Assembly: GCA_023666425.1 (NCBI GenBank)
Contig: JAMPCA010000004.1
Coordinates: 1 to 64,000 of the forward strand
Direction of reading: 5' to 3'
Length of the DNA: 64,000 nucleotides
DNA from: Muribaculaceae bacterium
GTDB lineage: Bacteria; Bacillota; Clostridia; Lachnospirales; Lachnospiraceae
The position numbers and the translations under genes are program-made. Shown here in pieces: positions 1 through 8,461 of the stretch. The stretch's first letter is position 1. Every line of letters starts with the position of its first letter. The notes beneath the pieces are model-generated. The model worked only from the letters and a program-made list of their open reading frames with translations. It searched no databases and had not been told where the DNA came from.

Positions 1-160
1 CCTATGGGAAGATATAATACAAGGGAAACAATAAGGGAAAGTTCACCTGCGATAAGCTGGTGTTTTCAAGGGTTTGCTGAGATTTTAGTAACATTTTATA
101 ACAGTTAAGGTTTCCTTTAAAAATCATCAAATCACAATCGGGATTTGCGGGGACGAAATA

Positions 161-958
161 TTGAGAGAAAAGCATATTGATACAGAACGGGGAAAAGTAT
201 ATTATTGGTTGTCAGATTTTTGGAATGAAAACAAAAAGACCATTGTTTTTTTACATGGATTAACAGCAAATCATACTATGTTTAAAAAACAATGCGACTT
301 TTTCAGCGACAGTTATAATATAGTGATATGGGATGCACCGGCACACGGAAAATCAAGACCATACAAAGAATTTACCTACAAAAATGCGGTTGAGGTTTTG
401 AAACAAATTCTTGATAAACATAAGATAAATTCTGCGATAATAGCTGGTCAGTCTATGGGTGGATATATTGCACAGTCTTTCATAGCAAGATATCCTTCTA
501 TGGTTTTCGCGTTTGTAGCAATAGATACTACTCCATATGGAGATATGTATTATTCCAAATCAGATAAATGGTGGTTGCGTCAGATTGAGTGGATGTCGTA
601 CCTATATCCATTTAACGCTATGAAAAGGGCTCTTGCAAAGCAAGTGTCTGTATCAAAGAATGGATATGAGAATATGTTGTCAATGCTTTCTCCTTATGCA
701 AAGAGGGAATTATGTCATTTAATGGGAATTGGATATGCGGGATTTCTGAATGACAATTCTAATTTGAGCATAAAATGTCCGACCATGATTCTATTAGGTG
801 ATAAGGATAAGACAGGGAAGGTGCAAAGTTATAATAAATTGTGGGCGAAAAATACTGGATTTCCGCTTATAGTTATTAAAAATGCGGCTCATAATTCAAA
901 TGTTGATAATCCAGAAGCTGTTAATTGTGAGATTGAGAAATTTATCCAGTCCCTATAG
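161..958 (+). CDS. alpha/beta hydrolase
   Basis: Cytoplasmic serine hydrolase of the alpha/beta fold, 265 residues; the substrate cannot be read from sequence. The HG oxyanion turn is at 32-33, the nucleophile elbow GQSMGG places Ser98, the acid is probably Asp214 or Asp216 in GDKDKTG, and the base is His244 in NAAHNSN. The full triad and normal length argue that it is intact. The start is a TTG with only a weak purine-rich stretch (GGGGACG) ahead of it. It is more AT-rich than the genes from 1.2 kb on, which suggests accessory status. No signal peptide. Nothing recognisable lies in bases 1-160. Confidence 0.8.
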   Translation: MREKHIDTERGKVYYWLSDFWNENKKTIVFLHGLTANHTMFKKQCDFFSDSYNIVIWDAPAHGKSRPYKEFTYKNAVEVLKQILDKHKINSAIIAGQSMGGYIAQSFIARYPSMVFAFVAIDTTPYGDMYYSKSDKWWLRQIEWMSYLYPFNAMKRALAKQVSVSKNGYENMLSMLSPYAKRELCHLMGIGYAGFLNDNSNLSIKCPTMILLGDKDKTGKVQSYNKLWAKNTGFPLIVIKNAAHNSNVDNPEAVNCEIEKFIQSL

Positions 959-1049
959 AATAATCCAAAATGAATTTAACAAAGCGACAACTTCCCGTTT
1001 GTCAGGGGATAGGGTAAAACAGGAATTTGATTTGATGGAGGAAAGAGAT

Positions 1050-1115
1050 ATGGAACTGATTATGCAGCCTGCTTTTTCAACGTGCGGACAAGCGTGTATT
1101 GCCATGATTGTATGA
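1050..1115 (+). pseudogene. C39-like cysteine peptidase N-terminal remnant
   Basis: A 21-codon reading frame with a good ribosome site (GGAGG, 8 bases upstream) encodes MELIMQPAFSTCGQACIAMI. The Q-x4-TCGQACIAM pattern is the start of the C39-like cysteine peptidase fold, Cys being the catalytic residue. A stop follows at once and no continuation was found in any frame, so this is read as a decayed gene start. It could instead be a chance small ORF, but the motif is specific. Confidence 0.45.
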
Positions 1116-1239
1116 TTTATACATTTACTGTACCAGCATACCATATGAGAGTATGCGGAAGCGTATTTTAGAGAAATGCTGCCAGTATTATGTTGTAACA
1201 GAAAACATTACAACGTTTTTTATCAAGGAGGTCACGATT

Positions 1240-1869
1240 ATGAAATTAGCAGTAGTATGTGCAAACGGCAGAGTTGGGACACTGGTGGTCAGGGAAGCGG
1301 TGGAAAGAGGGATGGATGTGACAGCCGTAGTTCGGAAGGAGAACAGGACAGTTGCGGAGCATGTGATCCAGAAGGATCTATTTGATTTGACTTCCGCCGA
1401 TTTGGAGGGATTTGATGTGGTGGTCGATGCCTTTGGCGCGTGGAAGGAGGAGGAGCTTTCCAACCACAGCAGGTCGCTGAAACACTTGTGTGATATCCTT
1501 TCCGGCAAAAGGACGCGGCTTGTAATCGTCGGCGGTGCGGGCAGCCTGTATGTCAACCCGGAGCATACCGCAGTTGTGATGGACGGCGAGGATTTCCCGC
1601 CTGAGTTCGTGCCGCTGGCAAAGGCGCAGGGGAAAGCGCTGGCAGAGCTGCGCGGGAGGAGTGATGTGCAGTGGACGTTTATCAGTCCGGCGGGCGATTT
1701 TCAGGCAGAGGGAGAGCGCACGGGCGAATACATTCTGGCGGGCGAGGAGCTTACCTTAAACAGCCGGGGCGAAAGCATAATCAGCTATGCTGACTATGCG
1801 ATTGCAATGGTGGATGAGATTGCCAGCGGGGCACATATGAAACAGCGCATCAGCGTTGTGAGAAAATAG
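1240..1869 (+). CDS. NAD(P)-binding atypical SDR / NmrA-like protein
   Basis: Probable NAD(P)H-dependent oxidoreductase of the atypical short-chain dehydrogenase (NmrA/YhfK-like) type, 209 residues. The N-terminus MKLAVVCANGRVGTLVVREA carries the Rossmann glycine motif (NGRVG), and VIVGGAGSLYV in mid-protein matches the family's core strand. The ATG at 1240 is chosen because AAGGAGG lies 7 bases upstream; the frame stays open to 1108 without a better site. It sits 12 bases before the macrodomain gene, so the two probably share a transcript. Substrate unknown. Confidence 0.75.
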   Translation: MKLAVVCANGRVGTLVVREAVERGMDVTAVVRKENRTVAEHVIQKDLFDLTSADLEGFDVVVDAFGAWKEEELSNHSRSLKHLCDILSGKRTRLVIVGGAGSLYVNPEHTAVVMDGEDFPPEFVPLAKAQGKALAELRGRSDVQWTFISPAGDFQAEGERTGEYILAGEELTLNSRGESIISYADYAIAMVDEIASGAHMKQRISVVRK

Positions 1870-1881
1870 AAAGGGGCTTCT

Positions 1882-2652
1882 ATGACGCAGGAAGAAAGAC
1901 GGTTATTTTTAATCCATGAGCTGCTTCGTGAGCGGCCGGAATACCGGAATACGGATATTCCGGTCGATACGCAGGGGCAGAAGAGGCTTCTCCGCTCGTT
2001 GTTTAATATCCGTATGCCGCAGTCCGTAAGTGAAGAATTTTTAAAGGTGCAGGATGCGTATCTGCGGGAACTGGGGGCGGAAAAAGGGATTACCGCTCTT
2101 GCAGAGCTGACGCCGGTGCAGGAGGATTTATATATCTGGCAGGGCGATATTACAACACTGAAATGCGGCGCGATTGTCAATGCCGCGAACAGCCAGATGC
2201 TTGGCTGTTTCTGCCCCTGCCACGGGTGTATCGACAATGCGATCCACACCTATTCCGGCGTCCAGCTTCGCCTTGCCTGCGCCAGGCTCATGCAAAATCA
2301 GGGACATGAGGAGCCTGCGGGAGGGGCAAAAATTACACCAGCTTACAATCTTCCGTGTGAGTATGTGCTGCATACCGTGGGACCGATTGTCCGGGGCAGG
2401 CTGACGCAGAGGGACGAGAAGCTGCTCGCCTCCTGTTACCGCTCCTGCCTGATGCTCGCGGAGGAAAACGGCGTGGACAGTATTGCCTTTTGCTGTATTT
2501 CCACCGGTGAATTTCATTTCCCAAATGAACGGGCGGCGGAGATTGCCGTGGAGACGGTAAAAGAGTACAAGCGCGTGCAAAAAAGAATGAAGGTGATATT
2601 CAATGTTTTTAAACAAATTGATTATGAAATCTACCGGAGCCTGCTCGGATAG
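1882..2652 (+). CDS. protein-ADP-ribose hydrolase, zinc-containing macrodomain
   Basis: Macrodomain enzyme predicted to remove ADP-ribose from proteins. The 256-residue protein has an N-terminal helical extension of about 85 residues, then the macro core: AIVNAANSQMLGCFCPCHGC combines the ADP-ribose-binding NAAN with the Cys/His cluster typical of the zinc-dependent (SauMac-like) class, and ISTGEFHFPNE supplies the second ligand loop. Related enzymes often sit beside a sirtuin or lipoylation genes; none is next to this one. Translation is probably coupled to the preceding NAD(P)-binding gene. An ADP-ribosyltransferase-like gene occurs 59 kb away at 61620, with no evidence of a link. Confidence 0.85.
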   Translation: MTQEERRLFLIHELLRERPEYRNTDIPVDTQGQKRLLRSLFNIRMPQSVSEEFLKVQDAYLRELGAEKGITALAELTPVQEDLYIWQGDITTLKCGAIVNAANSQMLGCFCPCHGCIDNAIHTYSGVQLRLACARLMQNQGHEEPAGGAKITPAYNLPCEYVLHTVGPIVRGRLTQRDEKLLASCYRSCLMLAEENGVDSIAFCCISTGEFHFPNERAAEIAVETVKEYKRVQKRMKVIFNVFKQIDYEIYRSLLG

Positions 2653-2729
2653 CGCGGGGGAGCAGGAAGCGCCGGATGAAATTCAAAGCCAGTCTGTCTG
2701 TATAGATGCGGATATCGGGGAGGTGCTGG

Positions 2730-3455
2730 ATGCTTTGTGTTGCGATATGTGATGATGAAGAATATTTCCGGGTGCGGGAAAAGCAGCTGATTGAAAAATA
2801 CATGGACGGGCACAGGTATGGCTGCCAGATCGATTTATATACAGACGGAAAAGAACTGTTGGATGATCCGGCGCTTGTTTTACAGTATGACGTCATATTT
2901 CTTGACATCAACATGGAAGAAATGGACGGCATAGAGACCGCCGGAAGAATCAGAGAACTCTCCAGTACGGTCTATATTGTTTTTGTAACGGCATATATCA
3001 CCTATGCGTTAGAGGGATATAAGTATGATGCAGTGCGTTATTTGTTAAAAGAAGACAACAGTCTGGAAAGCGCATTAAAAGAATGTCTGGACACGGTTCT
3101 GGGCAGAATGGACAGGGAAGAGGCCGTCTGTGAAATAGATTTCCAAAATGGCCGGAAACGCATTCCGGCAGATGCGATTCTTTATGTAGAAAGCCGCCTG
3201 CATAAGGTGATATTTTTTGTGGAAAAAGAGGGGATCAAAGAGTATTCCAAATATGACAGACTGGATGCCGTGGAGAAAAATCTTCGGCAGTACGGGTTTT
3301 ATCGCGTACACCAGAGTTTTCTGGTAAATATGAAATATGTAAAAAGCGTTTCGAGGTATAAAATAACGCTGGAAAATGGAACAGAGATCAGCGTTTCCAA
3401 AAGATATTATAAGAGCGTGGAAACAGAATATATCAGACGGCAGGGAGGTATCTGA
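2730..3455 (+). CDS. LytTR-family response regulator
   Basis: Two-component response regulator, 241 residues, of the AgrA/ComE/VirR type. The receiver domain (1-120) has the acidic pair in CVAICDDEE and the phosphoacceptor in IFLDINMEEMDG; residues 140-240 form a LytTR DNA-binding domain ending in ISVSKRYYKSVE. The ATG at 2730 follows GGGGAGG; an upstream in-frame ATG at 2706 has no ribosome site. Its stop overlaps the kinase ATG by one base. The likely target is the pair of direct repeats at 4775-4810, downstream of the same operon. Confidence 0.9.
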   Translation: MLCVAICDDEEYFRVREKQLIEKYMDGHRYGCQIDLYTDGKELLDDPALVLQYDVIFLDINMEEMDGIETAGRIRELSSTVYIVFVTAYITYALEGYKYDAVRYLLKEDNSLESALKECLDTVLGRMDREEAVCEIDFQNGRKRIPADAILYVESRLHKVIFFVEKEGIKEYSKYDRLDAVEKNLRQYGFYRVHQSFLVNMKYVKSVSRYKITLENGTEISVSKRYYKSVETEYIRRQGGI

Positions 3456-4765
3456 TGGGGCTGTCGATTTACTGGGTGTTTGATATTCTATATGCCTGCT
3501 GTTGTCTGCTGTTGTTTTCCTTTTTTGCAGAAAAAAGAGGCAGGATCAGCAGATTTATTTTATTTGTGGCAGTGGCTGCACTGGGCGGCACATACTTTGC
3601 CATTGGAGAGATTTTCTATGATTTCTTTTATATAAAAGCAATTCTGGTGGTTGGTATTACGGCTGCCGTCATGCTTTTACTATTCCGGATCCGCTGTGCA
3701 AAAGCCGTGGTTTTATCCATGTTTTTCTATGGAGCACAGCTTACGGCAGAATATCTGGTCATTGTCCTGATGGGAAAGCTGATATGGCTGATTACCGGCC
3801 GGCCGTTTGAGCTTTCCGATGTTTTTACTTTTAGTGTGGTCTGTATCGTAAATAAGATCTTGCTGCTTGGCGTGGTTTTGGGAATAGGAAAGGGGCTTGG
3901 AGAAAAGAGCCGCGGAGTTTTGACGCGCAAAGAATGGTGGAGTCTGTTTGTGGTTTCCTTTATCACAATTTATCTGATTATAGCGTTAGTGCTCAGGACA
4001 GATGTGATCTACAGCACCAATCCGGATCGTTCGCATGTATATATCGCAATCGGAATACCCGTCATCAATTTTATTATATGTTATCTGATATACAGCGTGA
4101 TGAAAAAAGAAGTGCAGTTGAGGGAGCATATAATTTTTCGGGATAAACTGAAAAGTGAGACGGCCATGTACCGCTCCATATCCGAGAATCTGGAAAGACA
4201 GCAAAAAAGGACGCATGAATATAAAAATCAGATTGCAGCCATCCGCGCGCTGGCGGCAGATGGAAAATTATCGGAATTAAATACCTATCTGGAAAAAATA
4301 GACAATAATCTGCAGCTTCGCACAAATGCGGTTGATACCAATCATGTCATTGTAAATGCAATATTAAATACCAAGTATCGTGAAGCGGTAGAGCAGGGAA
4401 CCGTTTTTGTTCTGAAAGTAAACGACTTATCGAAACTAAAGATGGAGGACGAAGATATTGTAACCATTCTTTCCAATCTTTTAAGCAATGCGCTGGAAGC
4501 CTGCGGGAAATGTAAAGGGAAAGAGAGGATTGTGAAGCTTAAGTTTGTACTTGAAAATGGACAGTGTGTGATTTCCGTAAAAAACAGTATGGAAGTAAAA
4601 CCGGTTATGGAAGACGGCAGGTTTTTGACGAGTAAGGGCGAAGAAGCGGGAGAACATGGAATAGGCGTCCGCAATATTGTGGAAGTAATTGAAAAATACA
4701 ACGGCCGGTATGTGATTGATTATGATGGGGAATTTTTTCAGATGGTAATTCTGATACCGGATTAA
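3455..4765 (+). CDS. AgrC-type sensor histidine kinase (GHKL)
   Basis: Membrane sensor kinase of 436 residues paired with the LytTR regulator. About six hydrophobic segments fill residues 5-215, followed by a dimerisation helix whose THEYKNQ supplies the phosphoacceptor His (near 253), and a GHKL ATPase with LSNLLSNALEAC (N box) and GEHGIGVRNI (G box). A polytopic N-terminus without an extracellular domain is the peptide-sensing arrangement of AgrC-like kinases; the ligand here is unknown and no AgrB gene is adjacent. ATG overlaps the regulator stop by one base. Confidence 0.88.
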   Translation: MGLSIYWVFDILYACCCLLLFSFFAEKRGRISRFILFVAVAALGGTYFAIGEIFYDFFYIKAILVVGITAAVMLLLFRIRCAKAVVLSMFFYGAQLTAEYLVIVLMGKLIWLITGRPFELSDVFTFSVVCIVNKILLLGVVLGIGKGLGEKSRGVLTRKEWWSLFVVSFITIYLIIALVLRTDVIYSTNPDRSHVYIAIGIPVINFIICYLIYSVMKKEVQLREHIIFRDKLKSETAMYRSISENLERQQKRTHEYKNQIAAIRALAADGKLSELNTYLEKIDNNLQLRTNAVDTNHVIVNAILNTKYREAVEQGTVFVLKVNDLSKLKMEDEDIVTILSNLLSNALEACGKCKGKERIVKLKFVLENGQCVISVKNSMEVKPVMEDGRFLTSKGEEAGEHGIGVRNIVEVIEKYNGRYVIDYDGEFFQMVILIPD

Positions 4766-4774
4766 AAAGCTTTC

Positions 4775-4844
4775 TTTCCAATTCTGCAAAAGGATTTCCA
4801 ATTCTGCAAAGAGAGGCGAATTTAGTTTCTGTTTGTGTTAAGAT
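4775..4844 (+). promoter_or_regulatory. LytTR-type direct repeats and promoter of the lipoprotein gene
   Basis: The 16-base sequence TTTCCAATTCTGCAAA occurs twice without mismatch at 4775-4790 and 4795-4810, a 20-base period (about two helical turns). The core CCAATTCTGCA resembles the VirR box CCAGTTNTNCAC of Clostridium perfringens. A -10-like TAAGAT at 4839-4844 with no recognisable -35 places the repeats just upstream of the -35 position, the usual layout for LytTR activators. Assignment to the regulator at 2730 is inference from proximity. Confidence 0.65.
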
Positions 4845-4877
4845 GGCCATTATTGCAGAAATTGAGGAGGAAAGAAA

Positions 4878-6095
4878 ATGAAAAGTTCTAAAAAGTTTTT
4901 AAATTTGGCATTGGCAGTCAGCCTGTCCGTCGGGAGTCTGTTATTAAATGGCTGCGGAAAAAATGAAACTACCAGCTCCAGCATACCGGAGGACAATTTG
5001 GGCACCACCCTTTTTTCGGAACCGGAAAGTCCGGTACTAACGGAAGATACCGCCGGAAGCAGTGCCGCGATGGAGGCAGGGAACGTCCTGAAGGTCAGTC
5101 TGGAAGGCGATGACAGCGGGCAGTTAAACGGCAAACTCAGTTCCATGATTCTGGCGGATACCAACTGGATCATGGCTGTCACGACGGAGGGAAAGCTGTT
5201 TTTATTACAGCCTTTTCCTGATTTTTATTTTCCGGAGAATTCCGAGGTAAAGTATTTCGGAATTGCAGATGGATGTAAATTTGATAATGTCAGTTATGCC
5301 GGACAGCATTTTGCATACGGAGACGGACAGCTGGTATATTTTGATATTATTTCGGAATATGCAGATAAGGATATTTACATGCTGGATTCCCTTGAGCTTC
5401 CCGAAATGGTCTACACCGCGGAGAATGTGAAGCAGACCGGCCTGCAGGGCAGCAGGAGCCTGTTGCTGGTAAGTGATGAAGCGCTGAGCTGCGTTTATGT
5501 GGACGCGGACGGGAATGTGTGCGCTGCTTATGACGGTAGCGTTGATTCGGACGTGGAATTTACGGTAGACGACGCCGGGCGGGGGCAAATGCTTATTCAA
5601 AAGGGGATTTACCGGTTTGTGCTGACAGACAGTCAGGAGCTGTTATATATCAATCGCATAAATGTCGCCGGGAATCTGAGTGGAACGGAGCAGGAGATTT
5701 CGCTTGACAGCATAAATCTGACCGACCGGATCGCGGGAAAAGTTGTAGACATATACAGCTGCCGGAATTATGAAGACAGCTGTTATGCCGTAGACGAAGA
5801 CAACAATATTTATTATATCGAGAACAGCTGGCTGGAAGATGATGTAACTGTAGAACTGATTACCCGGTTTGAGAATGGGAGCATTACAGATATTCAGGGT
5901 TTTTCCGGTGAACATGAAGACATACTGATTCAGGCAGACGGGGATACTTATTATTACCACGATGCATACAAAGGCATGGTAAAAATGGAACTGTCAGGCC
6001 AGACCTATAAAAGTGTGGTATTGCTTATGGACGGGAATGTGCTTGCATTAGGAAATGATGGATTTCTCTATATGATTCAGAATCCGGCGGCATAA
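4878..6095 (+). CDS. lipoprotein, probable beta-propeller-like
   Basis: Exported lipoprotein of 405 residues: a basic N-terminus, hydrophobic core and lipobox LLNGC (Cys26), then a Ser/Thr-rich linker. The rest has repeating blocks of the kind GKLFLLQP, NNIYYIEN, DTYYYHDAY, GFLYMIQN, spaced about 45-60 residues, suggesting blades of a propeller-like sensor or scaffold; no enzyme motif is visible. ATG follows TGAGGAGGAAAG. Its promoter carries the LytTR repeats, so it is probably the output, or a ligand-sensing partner, of the two-component pair before it. Confidence 0.65.
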   Translation: MKSSKKFLNLALAVSLSVGSLLLNGCGKNETTSSSIPEDNLGTTLFSEPESPVLTEDTAGSSAAMEAGNVLKVSLEGDDSGQLNGKLSSMILADTNWIMAVTTEGKLFLLQPFPDFYFPENSEVKYFGIADGCKFDNVSYAGQHFAYGDGQLVYFDIISEYADKDIYMLDSLELPEMVYTAENVKQTGLQGSRSLLLVSDEALSCVYVDADGNVCAAYDGSVDSDVEFTVDDAGRGQMLIQKGIYRFVLTDSQELLYINRINVAGNLSGTEQEISLDSINLTDRIAGKVVDIYSCRNYEDSCYAVDEDNNIYYIENSWLEDDVTVELITRFENGSITDIQGFSGEHEDILIQADGDTYYYHDAYKGMVKMELSGQTYKSVVLLMDGNVLALGNDGFLYMIQNPAA

Positions 6096-6200
6096 CAGGA
6101 TAAAAGAAGGTTAAGCAAAAGCTGATTGAAATGTGAGCGCCCTTGTGCTAGTATAGCAATACGGAACAGTTTGTCAAACCGGGCTTTAGGGAGAGAAACT

Positions 6201-6653
6201 ATGAACGAATATAAATATTGCACATTAAGAGAGGCGTCAAAATTTAAGGATATGGCAGCCGAATGGTTTCACAGCAAATGGGGAGTGCCTAAAGAAGCGT
6301 ACCTTAACTGTATGGCAGCTTATCTTAACCATGAAACGGAGCTTGGGTGGTATCTGTGTCTTGAGGACAACAAAATTATAGGTGGAATGGGAGTTATTGA
6401 AAATGATTTTCATAACAGAAAAGACCTTACACCTAATGTCTGCGCAGTATATACGGAAGAAGAATATCGTTGTAAGGGAATCGCAGGTCACTTACTTGAT
6501 ATGGCTGTAGACGATATGAAATCAAAGGGAATTACACCTGTTTATCTTGTCACAGACCATATAGGATTTTATGAGCGGTATGGGTGGGAATTTTTATGTA
6601 TGGTGCAGGGCGATGATGAGCCCAATATGACAAGAATGTATATTCACAAATAA
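6201..6653 (+). CDS. GNAT-family N-acetyltransferase
   Basis: Acetyl-CoA-dependent acyltransferase of 150 residues. The acetyl-CoA loop appears as YRCKGIAGHLLDMA (R/Q-x-x-G-x-G/A pattern), preceded by the strand PNVCAVYTEEE and followed by GFYERYGWEFLC, the typical beta-6 end of the fold. The ATG at 6201 follows AGGGAGAG and is preferred over the open frame from 6126. Substrate unknown; AT-rich relative to the genes around it. Confidence 0.8.
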   Translation: MNEYKYCTLREASKFKDMAAEWFHSKWGVPKEAYLNCMAAYLNHETELGWYLCLEDNKIIGGMGVIENDFHNRKDLTPNVCAVYTEEEYRCKGIAGHLLDMAVDDMKSKGITPVYLVTDHIGFYERYGWEFLCMVQGDDEPNMTRMYIHK

Positions 6654-6728
6654 TCTTTTCGGAGATACAAAAATGAATAATGCTTACTTGTGGGAGAATA
6701 TTTTGCACTATGGAAAAAGGGGATTAAA

Positions 6729-7685
6729 GTGGGAAAGAAAATCATCAAAAATGACAATGAAATATCTGAATTGTTAAATGTGACACTTGGCGGATACGGG
6801 CAAAAGATATTGATTGAGGGGAAAAGCAAAGAATTGCCGGTGGTGCTGACTTTACATGGCGGACCAGGTACGCCAATCCCCTTTTCTGTTGGATGCAGAG
6901 GGTTATTTCCGGAATTTACGGATAAATTTATTATGGTTTACTGGGATCAATTCGGATGTGGAATTAACAACCACATTATAACCGATCATTTTTCAATAGA
7001 TAGTTTTGTGCAAATGACAGAGGAATTAGTAATCGAACTGAAGAAAATGTTTCCTGACAATAAATTTTTGATTTTTTCGACCTCGTGGGGATCTATACTA
7101 AGCGCAATGCTTCTGGATAAAAATCCGTATGCAGCTGACGTAGTTGTTGCGTGTGGACAAATTATAAAAAATGTATGTTTTTGTGATGAAGTGATTAAGA
7201 CGCTGGCGGATAGCAGGATACCCGGAAAAAAGCTTGAACATATTAAAACAGTAACGCCTGAAAACTATACCGGAAAAGATTTGCAGCTTATTTTCAGTTC
7301 CCTAAAAAAATATACAAATGCATATGAAAATAAAGATGGGGAAAAAGCTCCCATGGGTAAAATGATAAAAGGTCTGTTAAGCAGCCCTGATTACAAATTC
7401 AAAGATTTTACGGCAGTTGTTGTTAATGGATACAGGAAGAACAATTCGTTGTGGAAAGAAATATTGAAGCTGGATTTGTCAGATCAGCTGGCAAATGTAA
7501 AAGTGCCGTACATCATTTTGCAGGGGGATACAGATATTGTAGCATCTACCAGTACGGTAACAAAGTTAGTCGCCGAATGCGCAAACCCCAATCTAAATTG
7601 TATGGTTGTAAAAAATACGGGACATTTTCCCGGAGTTGAAATGATGGATAAACTGTTAAACGTATTGGAAGAATACAGTCGGTGA
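6729..7685 (+). CDS. alpha/beta hydrolase, proline iminopeptidase-like
   Basis: Hydrolase of the S33 (prolyl aminopeptidase) kind, 318 residues from the GTG at 6729, chosen because AAGGGG lies five bases ahead. HGGPG is the family oxyanion motif, STSWGS the nucleophile elbow (the first Gly of GxSxG is replaced by Ser), QGDTDIVAS carries the Asp and NTGHFPG the His. An ATG at 6673 with its own ribosome site opens a different frame whose product resembles the same N-terminus (see findings), so the 5' end may have suffered a frameshift. Substrate unknown. Confidence 0.72.
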   Translation: MGKKIIKNDNEISELLNVTLGGYGQKILIEGKSKELPVVLTLHGGPGTPIPFSVGCRGLFPEFTDKFIMVYWDQFGCGINNHIITDHFSIDSFVQMTEELVIELKKMFPDNKFLIFSTSWGSILSAMLLDKNPYAADVVVACGQIIKNVCFCDEVIKTLADSRIPGKKLEHIKTVTPENYTGKDLQLIFSSLKKYTNAYENKDGEKAPMGKMIKGLLSSPDYKFKDFTAVVVNGYRKNNSLWKEILKLDLSDQLANVKVPYIILQGDTDIVASTSTVTKLVAECANPNLNCMVVKNTGHFPGVEMMDKLLNVLEEYSR

Positions 7686-7777
7686 TAAAAAATGCTGATG
7701 ATCAAGATTATTCAAGGTTTATTCAAGCTCCTGATTCTAAAATGTTTCTAATTATAAATTACGGAGAGAGAATAAAC

Positions 7778-8461
7778 ATGAGAATACTATTGATCGAGGA
7801 TTCTGTCCGCCTGGCAGACACGCTGACAGAATCACTGGAAAAGGAACAGTTTGTAGTAGATGCGGTGAATGACGGCGGGCGTGGATACGAGTATGCGTCC
7901 TCGGGAATCTATGACCTTGTGGTTCTGGATCTCATGCTTCCGGTGATGGACGGCTATGAAGTTCTCAGGCGTCTGCGGCAGGAGGGCAATGAAGTGCCGG
8001 TATTGATTTTGTCGGCAAAATCGGAGCTGGAGGACAAGGTTGAGGGATTTCGGCGCGGCGCGGACGACTATCTGACAAAACCCTTCGAGATCCAGGAGCT
8101 TGTGATGCGCATCCAGGCCATCGTGCGGCGGCGGGGCGGCAGGGAGATTGTGTATCTGCAGGCAGGAAATCTGCGGCTGGATACGGGAAACTGTCTTTTG
8201 GAGAACATGGATACCGGGAAATCCATGGAAATCGGAGGCAAGGAGCTGCAGCTTTTAGAGCTGTTTCTGAGTAATCAGGGACTGGTGCTGGAGAAGGAGC
8301 TGATTGCGACGAAAATCTGGGGCTATGAATCAAATGCTGAGTATAATAATGTGGAGGTCTATGTCTCTTTTTTAAGGCGCAAGCTGAATTATCTGCAGGC
8401 GAACATCCGGCTGCGGGCAGTCCGGGGAGTGGGCTATACGATGGAGGTGTGCGATGCTTAA
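7778..8461 (+). CDS. OmpR-family response regulator
   Basis: Two-component regulator of 227 residues. Receiver domain 1-115 begins MRILLIEDSVRLAD and carries the phosphoacceptor in LVVLDLMLPVMDGYE; the C-terminal winged helix includes LLELFLSNQGLVLEKE and the recognition region NNVEVYVSFLRRKL, ending VRGVGYTME. ATG at 7778 follows GGAGAGAAT. It overlaps the kinase gene by eight bases, so the two are translated together. The regulon cannot be told from the window. Confidence 0.92.
   Translation: MRILLIEDSVRLADTLTESLEKEQFVVDAVNDGGRGYEYASSGIYDLVVLDLMLPVMDGYEVLRRLRQEGNEVPVLILSAKSELEDKVEGFRRGADDYLTKPFEIQELVMRIQAIVRRRGGREIVYLQAGNLRLDTGNCLLENMDTGKSMEIGGKELQLLELFLSNQGLVLEKELIATKIWGYESNAEYNNVEVYVSFLRRKLNYLQANIRLRAVRGVGYTMEVCDA

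Noticed and set aside
882-1115. 77-codon frame overlapping the first hydrolase
   Set aside because: Only its last 21 codons have a ribosome site and a recognisable motif; the rest is out of frame in the hydrolase gene.
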